Assembly: GCA_030158285.1 (NCBI GenBank)
Contig: JAOATF010000008.1
Coordinates: forward strand, 17,172-81,171
DNA length: 64,000 bases
Source of the DNA: Hyphomonadaceae bacterium
Lineage (GTDB): Bacteria > Pseudomonadota > Alphaproteobacteria > Caulobacterales > Hyphomonadaceae
Direction: 5' to 3'
This document shows, in pieces, positions 9,784-18,712 of the stretch; the first letter of the stretch is position 1; the number at the start of each line of letters is the position of its first letter. The notes beneath the pieces are model-generated. The model had not been told where the DNA came from. It ran no database searches and saw nothing but the letters and a program-made list of their open reading frames with translations. The position numbers and the translations under genes were made by a program.

Positions 9784-11034
9784 GTGAATGCCCCCATGAC
9801 GAAGTCCGTTATCAAAGGCCTGATGCTCACCACCGCCGTTGCGGCGTTCCTCGCGCCCGCCGCGATGGCGCAGGATGGTGAGAACCCCTTCCTCCGCGGC
9901 CGTTACACCTCGGTGACCGAGCGTGGCCAGCCGGAATTTGATCCGGAGCCCGTGCGCGTCGGCACGTTCAACGTCAACGCCAGCCTCGGGGCTTCGGCGG
10001 CATACAACGACAACGTTTTCGCCTCGCCGAACAATGAGCGGAGCGACACGATCATCCGCCTGCAGCCGACGGTGGAAGCGCGCTCCAACTGGACGTCGCA
10101 CGAGCTGGCCGCCGGCGTCAGTGTCGATCACCGCGAATACTCCAGGAACGACAGCGAAACGGCGACGGACTATTCGGCCTTCCTGAATGGTCGTGTGGAC
10201 GTTACGCGCAACTTCCAGCTTCGCGCTGGCGTTGATGGCGGACACGTGACCGAGCCGCGTTACGCAGCCGCATCGTTTGTCGGCGCCGAACCGGCGTCGT
10301 TCGACGCCGCCGGCGTGTTCGTCTCGGCGCTGTATCGCCAGGACCGCATCCAGGTCGAAGGTACGGTTGGCATGTCCGACCAGGATTTCAACCAGGCAGT
10401 GCAACAGATCCGCAACAACCAGAACACCTACGTTTCAGCCCGCGTCTCCTACGCGATCTCGCCGGATGTCGCGATGTTCGTGCGTAGTCGCCGCGAGGAA
10501 CAGGACTACTCGCTGTCGGATCGCGATGGCACGCGCACCACGGTAGACGCCGGCGTGAACTTCGAGCTGGCTGCCCCGTTCCGCGGCGAGATCGCCGTGG
10601 GTTCGTTCAAGGACGAACGCGACGTGGCGACCTATGGAAACACCAGCGGTCTCAACGTTTCGGCCAACGTGCAATGGTTCCCGACGCAGCTGACGACTGT
10701 CACCTTCTCGGCCAACCGTGGCGCGTTCGACCCAGGTCTTGCGAACTCTGCAACGGCGGTGAGCACCGCCTTTGGCATCCGCGTCGATCACGAGCTGCTG
10801 CGCAACGTGCTGCTGTTCGGGACGCTGCGCCAGGAGAACGCTGAATACGAAGGCGCTTCGATCGATCGCGAAGACAAGGCGACAAGCCTTGCCATCGGCG
10901 CGGCGTGGAAGCTCAACAAGAATGCGCGCCTTGAACTCCAGGCGTCGACCCGCCAGCAGGACTCCAGCGGCCTCAGCGCCGGCCCGGAGATGAACCAGAA
11001 CGTGATCAGCGCGGGCATCCGCGTCTACCCGTAA
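9784..11034 (+). CDS. Outer membrane beta-barrel protein (BBP2-like); ATG at 9796 may be the real start
   Basis: Signal peptide ending AAMAQ; alternating beta-strand pattern; ORF starts at GTG 9784. Confidence 0.75.
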   Translation: MNAPMTKSVIKGLMLTTAVAAFLAPAAMAQDGENPFLRGRYTSVTERGQPEFDPEPVRVGTFNVNASLGASAAYNDNVFASPNNERSDTIIRLQPTVEARSNWTSHELAAGVSVDHREYSRNDSETATDYSAFLNGRVDVTRNFQLRAGVDGGHVTEPRYAAASFVGAEPASFDAAGVFVSALYRQDRIQVEGTVGMSDQDFNQAVQQIRNNQNTYVSARVSYAISPDVAMFVRSRREEQDYSLSDRDGTRTTVDAGVNFELAAPFRGEIAVGSFKDERDVATYGNTSGLNVSANVQWFPTQLTTVTFSANRGAFDPGLANSATAVSTAFGIRVDHELLRNVLLFGTLRQENAEYEGASIDREDKATSLAIGAAWKLNKNARLELQASTRQQDSSGLSAGPEMNQNVISAGIRVYP

Positions 11035-11065
11035 ACTTCCCCGCGCCGCACAGGCGCAGCGTAAC

Positions 11066-13369
11066 GTGTTCGGAGAAAGACCGGTGAACAAGGTCTATCC
11101 CATTGATGTCACCACCAGCTATCCCCGGAGCGGCGCGCCTGTGCCCTCCGGCAGCGGCGGCGAAGGCGAGAACCTGATCACCGTCCAGCGGATCGTGCGC
11201 GCCGTGCGCCGTCGCCTAGGCGTCATGATCGCGGTTTTCGTGCTCGTTTTCGCCGTGGTGGCGATCAACACGTTCCAGCTGAAGGCCGCCTACACGGCGA
11301 CCGCGCGCGTGATCATCAACTCACGCGACCAGAACGTCGTCGACATCGGCGCCGTTATTTCCGGCATGCCGGCCAACGCCGCGATCGTGGATACGGAAGT
11401 GGAAATCCTTCGCAGCCGCACGTTGATCGAAAAGCTGGTGAAGCGTCTAGACCTCGTCAACAACCCCGAATTCAATGGCGCCAAGGCCAAGCCCAGCGAC
11501 TGGGACCAGGGCATCGCCAACTTCAAGTCGTTCCTCAAGGGCCTGTTGCCGTTCGGCAAGAAGGACGCTGCCGCCAATGTTGCGCCCGTGGATCCGGCCG
11601 AGGCCGAGCAGTCCGAACTCGATGGCGTGATCAGCACCGTGCGCAACGGGATCTGGGTCAACCGCCTGGGATCGACCTTCATCATCGAGATCAGCGCGAC
11701 GAGCCACGACCCGAAGACGGCCGCCAAGATGGCGAACACGCTGGCCGAGGTTTATCTCGACAACCAGCTGGATACGAAATTCAAGGCGACGCGCCGGGCC
11801 CAGGAGTGGCTGGACGCGCGCGTGGGCGAGCTGCGCGACGAACTGCGCGACGCCGAGAGCAAGGTGGAAGCCCACCGCGCCTCGACCGGACTGCTGCGCA
11901 CGGGCGGCGACACGCTGACCGAGCAGGCGATCCGTGAAGTGAACGCCCAGCTGATGTCGGCGCAATCCGAATACGCGACCAAGAGCGCTCGTCTGCGCAA
12001 CATGAACGAGCAGATGCGCGCCGGGGCCGGGATCGACTCGATCGCCGAAGCGCAGAACTCCAACACCATCTCCAACCTGCGCGCCGCGCAGAGCGCCCTG
12101 ACGGCGCGCAAGTCGGATGTGGTTCGCCGCTACGACATCAAGCACCCCGAATACCAGAAGGTGCTGGCTGAAGAGGCGGACAACGAGCGGCAGATCAACG
12201 CCGAGCTGCAGCGCATCGCGTCTTCGCTCGATCAGGAAGTGATGATCTCGCGCGAACGCGTCAACAGCCTGCAGGGCAGCCTCAACCGCGCCAAAGGCGA
12301 GCTGGCGTCGAACAACCGCGCCGGCGTTGAGCAGGCTTCGCTGGAACGCGATGCGCAGGCGACGCGGACGCTGTTCGAGGAATTCAATAACCGCTTCAAG
12401 GAAACCAACGAGCTGGACGGCATCACCGAAGCCGACGCCGTGGTGGACAGCTTCGCGCCGGTTCCGGGCGGGCCGAGCTTCCCGAATACCAACCTCAACC
12501 TCATGCTGGGCATGATGCTGGGCTTGGCGCTGGCGGGTCTCGTCGGTCTCGTGCTGGAGCTGCTGGACAACTACATGTCCTCGCCGGAGGAAGTGGAGCA
12601 GGTGGCGGGTGTGCCGTATATCGGCCAGATCCCGCTGCTGCCGGCCGCTGGCGGTTTCAACAAGACGAAAGTGGCGCCGGGCGATTACCTGATCGAGAAA
12701 CCGCACTCGGGCTTTGCCGAAAGCTTCCGGCACCTGCGCGCGTCGATCATGTTCGCCGATATCGACAAGGCCGCGAAGACCGTGGCCGTCGTCTCTTCGC
12801 TGCCGAGCGAAGGCAAGACAAGCATGACTTTCTGCCTTGGCCGCATGGCCGCCATGTCGGGCACGAAGACGATCGTGATCGACGGCGACATCCGCTTGCG
12901 CCAGCTGACGGAGACGTCGGGCGCGAAGTGCGAATCTGGCCTGCTGGAATACCTGTTCGGCGAGACCAAGCTCGAGGACGTGGTGCAGACGGACGAGCCG
13001 ACGGGGCTGCATATCCTGCCGCTGTCGGACCGCAAGCATACGCCGCGCGACGTGTTCGGCAGCCGGGCTTTCGATGCGCTGCTGCTGCTGCTGCAGACCC
13101 AGTATGACCTGGTGATCATCGACACCGGCCCGATCCTGCTGATGGCGGAGACGCGGGTGGTGACATCGAAGGTGGACCAGGTTGTGGTGGCGACGCGCTG
13201 GCGCAAGACGCACCGCAACACGCTGCGCGACACGATGAAGATCCTGCGCGACTTCCACGCCAACGTGGCCGGCGTCGTGCTGACCTTCGTGGACCTGCGC
13301 AAGCGCGCTCACCACGCTTACTCGGCGGCGACCTACGGCGCCTACGCGAAATACTATCAGGAGCCCTGA
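11066..13369 (+). CDS. Wzc-like polysaccharide copolymerase with BY-kinase domain (GTG at 11084 is an alternative start)
   Basis: Wzz domain plus TMs, Walker A SSLPSEGKTSMT, Walker A' VIDGDIRLRQ, Tyr-containing tail HHAYSAATYGAYAKYYQEP. Confidence 0.92.
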   Translation: MFGERPVNKVYPIDVTTSYPRSGAPVPSGSGGEGENLITVQRIVRAVRRRLGVMIAVFVLVFAVVAINTFQLKAAYTATARVIINSRDQNVVDIGAVISGMPANAAIVDTEVEILRSRTLIEKLVKRLDLVNNPEFNGAKAKPSDWDQGIANFKSFLKGLLPFGKKDAAANVAPVDPAEAEQSELDGVISTVRNGIWVNRLGSTFIIEISATSHDPKTAAKMANTLAEVYLDNQLDTKFKATRRAQEWLDARVGELRDELRDAESKVEAHRASTGLLRTGGDTLTEQAIREVNAQLMSAQSEYATKSARLRNMNEQMRAGAGIDSIAEAQNSNTISNLRAAQSALTARKSDVVRRYDIKHPEYQKVLAEEADNERQINAELQRIASSLDQEVMISRERVNSLQGSLNRAKGELASNNRAGVEQASLERDAQATRTLFEEFNNRFKETNELDGITEADAVVDSFAPVPGGPSFPNTNLNLMLGMMLGLALAGLVGLVLELLDNYMSSPEEVEQVAGVPYIGQIPLLPAAGGFNKTKVAPGDYLIEKPHSGFAESFRHLRASIMFADIDKAAKTVAVVSSLPSEGKTSMTFCLGRMAAMSGTKTIVIDGDIRLRQLTETSGAKCESGLLEYLFGETKLEDVVQTDEPTGLHILPLSDRKHTPRDVFGSRAFDALLLLLQTQYDLVIIDTGPILLMAETRVVTSKVDQVVVATRWRKTHRNTLRDTMKILRDFHANVAGVVLTFVDLRKRAHHAYSAATYGAYAKYYQEP

Positions 13370-13397
13370 GCTCTGAACGGAATGGCCGGGGGGCCAG

Positions 13398-13426
13398 CGC
13401 CTCGCACCTTCGGGTGCGGGGCGTTT
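13398..13426 (+). terminator. Rho-independent terminator after the Wzc gene
   Basis: CGCCTCGCACC-TTCG-GGTGCGGGGCG (11 bp, one G-U, UUCG tetraloop) then TTT. Confidence 0.85.
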
Positions 13427-13442
13427 CTGCATCTGGACTTAT

Positions 13443-13554
13443 CTGGATCGCCGGGCCCCCGCCCGGCAGCGCATCGCATAGCGACGCGATCTCTCAGTGC
13501 TGGAAAAGGTTCGTTGCTTCGCAACGGCTGCCGGGCAGGGGCCCGGCGGTCCAG
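13443..13554. repeat. Imperfect palindromic (REP-like) intergenic element
   Basis: 28-nt arms 13443-13470 and 13527-13554 are inverted complements with 2 mismatches; internal CGTTGC-TTC-GCAACG hairpin. Confidence 0.75.
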
Positions 13555-13557
13555 AGG

Positions 13558-14742
13558 CTAGATTGCCTCCAGCGCCTGTTCGAGATCGTCGACCAGGTCT
13601 TCGGGGTCTTCGAGTCCCACAGAAAGCCGGATCAACGGGCCGCCGAGGTCTGGCGTGTAGGTGGTGCGCTTGAGCTGCGGGTCACAGTGAATGGCGAGGC
13701 TTTCGAAGCCGCCATAGGAGAAGCCGAGGCCGAAGAATTTCAGCGCATCGAGGAAGGCGTGGACCTTCGCGGTGGGCATGGGCTCCAGCACAATGCTGAA
13801 CAGGCCGGAAGAGCCCGTGAAATCACGCTTCCAGAGGCCGTGATTGGGATCGGAGTCGAGGGCAGGGTGGAGGACGCGTTTTACTTTGGCATGCTTCTCT
13901 AGCCAGAGCGCCACGTGGAGAGCGGAGACCTGATGCCGCTCCATGCGGAGCTGCAGCGAGCGGGCGCCGCGGAGGATGGTGAACGCGTCGTCGGAGGACA
14001 CGTTGGAGCCGATGTCGGCGACGGTGTCTTTCAAGCGGGCCAGCAGCTTGTCGTCGTTGAGGTGGATCGCACCGTTGAGGATATCCGCGCCGCCGCTGAC
14101 ATATTTGGTGTTGGCCTGCACCGAGAGGTCGAAGCCAAGGTCCAGTGGTTTGTGGAAGACGCCGCCGGCCCAGGTGTTGTCCATCACACTGACGGCGCCG
14201 TGGGCGGCGGCGACGCGGGCGATGGCGGGGGCATCCTCGATCTCGAACGTCATCGAGCCGGGGCTTTCCACGAAGACGAGCTTCGTGTTCGGCTGCATCA
14301 GCTTTTCCATGCCTGCGCCTATGCCCGGCGCGAAATAGGTGGCCTCACAGCCCCAGCGGGAGAGCATGCGATCAACAAAGCGGCGCGTGGGGCCGTAAAC
14401 GGTGTCGCTAACGAGGACGTGGCCACCGGCTTCGGCGTGGGCGAGGAATGGAACAATGCAGGCCATGAGGCCCGAGGGCAGGAGGACGCAATGTTCTGCG
14501 CCTTCGATCTCCGACAGGCACTGGCGCAGGGCTTCGTGCGTGGCCGTGCCGTGGCGGCCATAGGTCCAGCCGCCCGGCTCGAACAGCTTTGCCGCGCTTT
14601 CGACGATGACGGTCGAGGCGCGCTGGACGACGGGGTTAACGCCGCCCTGTGTCAGCTTGCGGTCTCGGGCGGCGTGCGTGAGGCGCGTGGAGAGCCGGCG
14701 CTTGCCGGACTTGCCTTTACCCTTGTCCGTGCCGGAGCTCAT
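13558..14742 (-). CDS. metC: Cystathionine beta-lyase (PLP-dependent Cys/Met metabolism family)
   Basis: STRLTHAARDRKLTQGGVNPVVQRASTV...ANTKYVSGGADILNGAI PLP-lysine region. Confidence 0.88.
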   Translation of the reverse strand: MSSGTDKGKGKSGKRRLSTRLTHAARDRKLTQGGVNPVVQRASTVIVESAAKLFEPGGWTYGRHGTATHEALRQCLSEIEGAEHCVLLPSGLMACIVPFLAHAEAGGHVLVSDTVYGPTRRFVDRMLSRWGCEATYFAPGIGAGMEKLMQPNTKLVFVESPGSMTFEIEDAPAIARVAAAHGAVSVMDNTWAGGVFHKPLDLGFDLSVQANTKYVSGGADILNGAIHLNDDKLLARLKDTVADIGSNVSSDDAFTILRGARSLQLRMERHQVSALHVALWLEKHAKVKRVLHPALDSDPNHGLWKRDFTGSSGLFSIVLEPMPTAKVHAFLDALKFFGLGFSYGGFESLAIHCDPQLKRTTYTPDLGGPLIRLSVGLEDPEDLVDDLEQALEAI

Positions 14743-14745
14743 CGA

Positions 14746-15612
14746 TCAGCCTGTGACGACTTCGCCGCCGCTGTCGGGCAGGCCCCATTCGCTCCACGAG
14801 CCGTCATAAACGGCGGCATCGTCATGGCCGAGCATCGCCTGCGCCAGTGCGACGATCGCGGCGGTGACGCCGGAGCCGCAAGTGTTGACGATCGGCCTGG
14901 CGAGATCGACGCCGGCCGCGGTGAAAGCGGCGCGGAGATCGGTCTCGGGCTTCAGGCGGCCGTCGGCGCCGATGAGGTCGCCATAGTAAACGTTGAACGC
15001 GCCCGGCATGTGGCCGCCGCGAACGCCAGGGCGGGGCTCAGGCGTTTCGGCGCGGAAGCGCGGGCCGGAGCGGGCGTCGACGATCTGTGCGCCGCCACCG
15101 CTAGAGACAACCTGCTTCACCTGGTCGAGGTCGCGCACGAGGTCGCGGCGCGGGCGGACGGTGAAGTGGCGGTCGGCCACGAAATGCGGGGGCAGGTCTT
15201 CAACTTCGCCGCCGGCGGCGCGCCAGGCGTTGAAGCCGCCATCAAGCACGGCGACATCGCCATGGCCCATGACCCTGAACATCCACCAGACGCGCGCGGA
15301 CGCCAGGAAGCCGTTCTGGTCATAGCAAATGATACGATGGCCATCGCCGAGGCCGAGGCGGCGCACGCGCGAGGAGAACTTCTCCGGCGGCGGCAGCATG
15401 TGCGGCAGGGGGATGGTGGTGTCGGCGATATCGTCGATGTCGAAGTGCCGGGCGCCCGGGATGTGGTGGGCGTCGTAGATCTGTTTTCCCGTCTGGGGCG
15501 AGCCCGGCATAAACCATGAGCAGTCGAGCACACGCACGTCCGGCGCGGTCCGGTGCGAGAGCAGCCATTCGGCGGAAACGACAGGCTTTTCCGGCGTGAA
15601 GTGGGCGACCAT
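14746..15612 (-). CDS. sseA: 3-mercaptopyruvate/thiosulfate sulfurtransferase
   Basis: Two rhodanese domains; active-site loop CGSGVTAA; VVSAEWLLSH...VRVLDCSW. Confidence 0.88.
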   Translation of the reverse strand: MVAHFTPEKPVVSAEWLLSHRTAPDVRVLDCSWFMPGSPQTGKQIYDAHHIPGARHFDIDDIADTTIPLPHMLPPPEKFSSRVRRLGLGDGHRIICYDQNGFLASARVWWMFRVMGHGDVAVLDGGFNAWRAAGGEVEDLPPHFVADRHFTVRPRRDLVRDLDQVKQVVSSGGGAQIVDARSGPRFRAETPEPRPGVRGGHMPGAFNVYYGDLIGADGRLKPETDLRAAFTAAGVDLARPIVNTCGSGVTAAIVALAQAMLGHDDAAVYDGSWSEWGLPDSGGEVVTG

Positions 15613-16138
15613 GCGGGGGCCGTCTCCGTGAGCTGGCGGCTATGCGATGGGTTCACCTAGCCAGACCCGTGAGCGGCGGCAAGGCGATGCTGGGCTCGCC
15701 TGCGAAGAGCGGCGTGGAAAGCCTTGGCAGCAGGCGCCGTAATGGGTGGCACACCTTACCCGCTGGCAGGCGAAACCGGTGACAGAAAGTTCGCGTGCTT
15801 ACGATTGTGCGACGCAACAAACCTGTTCGATTTCGTAACAGCCTCATCACAGGAATCCCCATGCAATATGGTTGATTTTCAAGCTCGCCCAATGGGGGAA
15901 GCCGGTTGTTTGCGGCGCAATACCGAGGCTTTCATGACTAATAGGCAATTTTCTCCCGCGAGTCGGGGTGAAGAGGCCGGAGCACTCGCCTGGTGAGGAC
16001 AGCGCCAGGGGAGTCGGGCCGCCGAAAAGTCTGAGCCGGAACCCTTGAGGAGGGGGGAACTGACTGAGCAAACGGGCCAGCCATGCTGGTCCGATGATTG
16101 CGTATTGATTGTCGGTTGGGCGTTAAGGGTGTGGTGGC

Positions 16139-16831
16139 ATGGACAAGGGCAGCGGTGCAGACGCCGGCCGGTTCGATATTTGGGATGACGTCCCGAATTC
16201 GCGCGCGACCTATGCTGTGCATTCCAGCGCCGTGAAACGCGCCATGGACCTGGCCTTTGCCGTCCCGGTGCTGATCTTCGTCGCCCCCCTGCTGATGCTC
16301 ATCTATGCGCTGGTGAAGGTGTTCGACCCCGGCCCGGCGCTGTTTACCCAGGCGCGCGTTGGCCGCGATGGGCGCGAGTTCACCGTCTACAAGTTCCGCA
16401 CGATGCGCGTGGACGCCGAAGCGCGTCTGGCCGAACTGCTGGAGAAGAATCCGCGCGCTGCGGCCGAATGGGCCCGTTTCCAGAAGCTGCGCAATGATCC
16501 GCGTGTCACCACACTGGGCCGCATCCTGCGCAAGAGCAGCCTGGATGAGCTGCCCCAGCTGCTGAACATCCTGCGTGGCGAGATGTCGGTGATCGGGCCC
16601 CGCCCGGTGACCGCCGCCGAGATGGCCCGCTATGGCGCTGACGTGCCGTACTACACTGCTGTGCGCCCCGGCGTGTTGGGGCTGTGGCAGGTGAAGGGCC
16701 GCAACCGGCTGACCTATCCCGAGCGCGTGGCGCTGGACGTCCAGTACGTGAAAACGTGGTCGATCTGGCAGGACTTCAAGATCGTCGCGATGGCGATCCC
16801 GGTCGTGCTGCTGGGCCTCGGCGCTTACTGA
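16139..16831 (+). CDS. Polyprenyl-phosphate sugar-1-phosphate transferase (ExoY/WbaP/WcaJ C-terminal family)
   Basis: KRAMDLAFAVPVLIFVAPLLMLIYALVKVFDPGPALFTQARVGRDGREFTVYKFRTM...RKSSLDELPQLLNILRGEMSVIGPRP. Confidence 0.92.
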   Translation: MDKGSGADAGRFDIWDDVPNSRATYAVHSSAVKRAMDLAFAVPVLIFVAPLLMLIYALVKVFDPGPALFTQARVGRDGREFTVYKFRTMRVDAEARLAELLEKNPRAAAEWARFQKLRNDPRVTTLGRILRKSSLDELPQLLNILRGEMSVIGPRPVTAAEMARYGADVPYYTAVRPGVLGLWQVKGRNRLTYPERVALDVQYVKTWSIWQDFKIVAMAIPVVLLGLGAY

Positions 16832-17058
16832 AAAAAGCTGCCTGCCGATACGGCAGGTGACACCTCATGCACGCATGGGTTGAATCCGCTGCGGATTTTC
16901 TTCTGCAGGCTGCAATGCGTGCAATCGCATAAAAATAACTTCATGATCTCGTTTGAATTTTTGGGCTTGATCCTTTCTTAAGACCCCCATCCAAATGTGG
17001 GTTGGCGGACCTAGTGGCGACGTCGGGCGTTGCTGTGTGGTCTTGCCGGGAGGAACGC

Positions 17059-17289
17059 TTGGCTACCACGGACACTCACAGCCATTCTGCGTGGGGCGGA
17101 CGTTCGCTGCTGGCCAGCGATTCCGAAGATACGCTTGCGACGCGAAACGCGCGTGGCGACGATGCCTACGAAGACGCTTTTCCTGACGAACCGAAATGGC
17201 CGGCGTGGAAAGTGACGCTCGCCGTGGTGGTGTTCTGCGCCGCCTGCTGGGCAGGGATCGGTTATCTGGCGGTTCGCCTGCTGGGCTAG
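17059..17289 (+). CDS. Small single-TM hypothetical protein (TTG start proposed)
   Basis: C-terminal TM helix WKVTLAVVVFCAACWAGIGYLAVRLL; GGGAGG SD upstream of TTG 17059, in frame with ORF 17002..17289. Confidence 0.55.
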   Translation: MATTDTHSHSAWGGRSLLASDSEDTLATRNARGDDAYEDAFPDEPKWPAWKVTLAVVVFCAACWAGIGYLAVRLLG

Positions 17290-17322
17290 CCCGCTCCCCG
17301 CGCTTCGTATTATCGAGGCGGG

Positions 17323-18678
17323 ATGGGGATCAGTTCAACAGATTGGTTGTTTGCATCGCTGGCTCTCCGCGAAACACCGGAGACGGTCGCCAAGCATGTT
17401 GCCGAGGCGCTCGGACCCGACGCGCCCGGACCGGTGCGAAGGCTGGCGCTCAGCGTTTCACGAGGGAGTATCAGCGCGCGGATAGGCTGGTCGTCGATGT
17501 CGACCCGGTTTCGTGGCGCTGATCCGATGGATCGGCAGGTGGCCAAAGCCCGTGAACTGGCCAGCGTGTTTCTCGATGCCCGCCTGCCGGGCAGCGATGA
17601 TGTCGACGAACTCGAAGGCTTTATCGACAGCTTCAACGCGCTGATCGGAAAGGGACGCGGCCAGGGAAGCTTTCGCTATGGCCGGCTGAACCGGGCGACC
17701 CGCGCGGAGTTCGGCTTGCAGCTGTCCCGGCGGCGCTACGACAAACTGTTCCGCATGGCGGCGCGGCTTGAGAAGCGGATCAAGGCGTACAAGGAAGCGA
17801 TCAGGAAAAACGGGTTGGTGCTGATCGCGAAGGCCGGGCTGGTTGAGGACATTCGCCGTGAGGATCTGGCTGACCGGCCGTGGACGGCCTCATTCGTGGC
17901 TTACTACACCGCGAGGCTGAAGCTCCGAAGCGAGTTCACAATCCAGGGCCAGCAGCGGGCATTCGACGAGTTGAGCCAGCGCCTGCTCAAGGGATGCGAC
18001 AAGCACGAGGACGCCAACTGGTTCGCCATCGCGCACGTTTTTCCGCGCGCGGATGTTCTGGTGAAGCTTACGGACGAGCAGAAGGGCATGCTGCTGGGCC
18101 GCTGGTTCGGCGTGCTTCACAAGACCGCGGACAGGCTACGCGTTGCGTTTGAAAGATCGCGCATTGACCTGGAGACGATGATCGTCAAGCGCGGCGATGA
18201 CTCCTCGACATGGAACACGTTTGCAGGGGCGTGGAACCGGGCGCGGGATCACTGGATCGCGTTGATCGTCGCGCTGGGCATGGAGCGAACCTTCGAGGCG
18301 ATGCTTCCGGGCAAGGTGATGCGGTTGATGGCGGCGGACGTGGCCGCGTGGCACCGCATCAGTGGCGGCGGCATCCACCCCGACACCTTGATCTGGCGGG
18401 ATTTGCCCAAGCCATGGCTGGTGCTGACGGGCCATGCCTACTGCAACCTCGACCTTGTCGAGTTGGCGTGCGCAAAGCACGGCGTTGCAACGAAGGACTC
18501 CGGATGGTGCGTGCCAAGGCCGCGAACGGCTGTCGCGGCGTATAGGCCGACGCCCGAGCTGGTGCACGGCGTAGCCGTCGAAAATCCCTACTTTGCATCG
18601 TTTCTGCGAAAGCTGGGCGCGTTCAGCGGCAGGGAGCTGAAGCTGGAGCATCTTCAGGAACTTCTGGAACCGTCTTGA
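17323..18678 (+). CDS. Hypothetical protein, 451 aa, no recognised domain
   Basis: Long ORF with coding-like composition, stop just before the tRNA gene; no motif I recognise. Confidence 0.65.
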   Translation: MGISSTDWLFASLALRETPETVAKHVAEALGPDAPGPVRRLALSVSRGSISARIGWSSMSTRFRGADPMDRQVAKARELASVFLDARLPGSDDVDELEGFIDSFNALIGKGRGQGSFRYGRLNRATRAEFGLQLSRRRYDKLFRMAARLEKRIKAYKEAIRKNGLVLIAKAGLVEDIRREDLADRPWTASFVAYYTARLKLRSEFTIQGQQRAFDELSQRLLKGCDKHEDANWFAIAHVFPRADVLVKLTDEQKGMLLGRWFGVLHKTADRLRVAFERSRIDLETMIVKRGDDSSTWNTFAGAWNRARDHWIALIVALGMERTFEAMLPGKVMRLMAADVAAWHRISGGGIHPDTLIWRDLPKPWLVLTGHAYCNLDLVELACAKHGVATKDSGWCVPRPRTAVAAYRPTPELVHGVAVENPYFASFLRKLGAFSGRELKLEHLQELLEPS

Positions 18679-18712
18679 CGCCGACATGCCCGGGGAGAGA
18701 CGTTGGTCCCGT

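Noticed and set aside
11447-13432. 661-aa minus-strand ORF
   Set aside because: Antisense shadow of the Wzc gene.
14746-15700. SAM or other sulfur-responsive riboswitch upstream of sseA-metC
   Set aside because: No SAM-I, SAM-II or other recognised motif could be found in the short leader on the minus strand.
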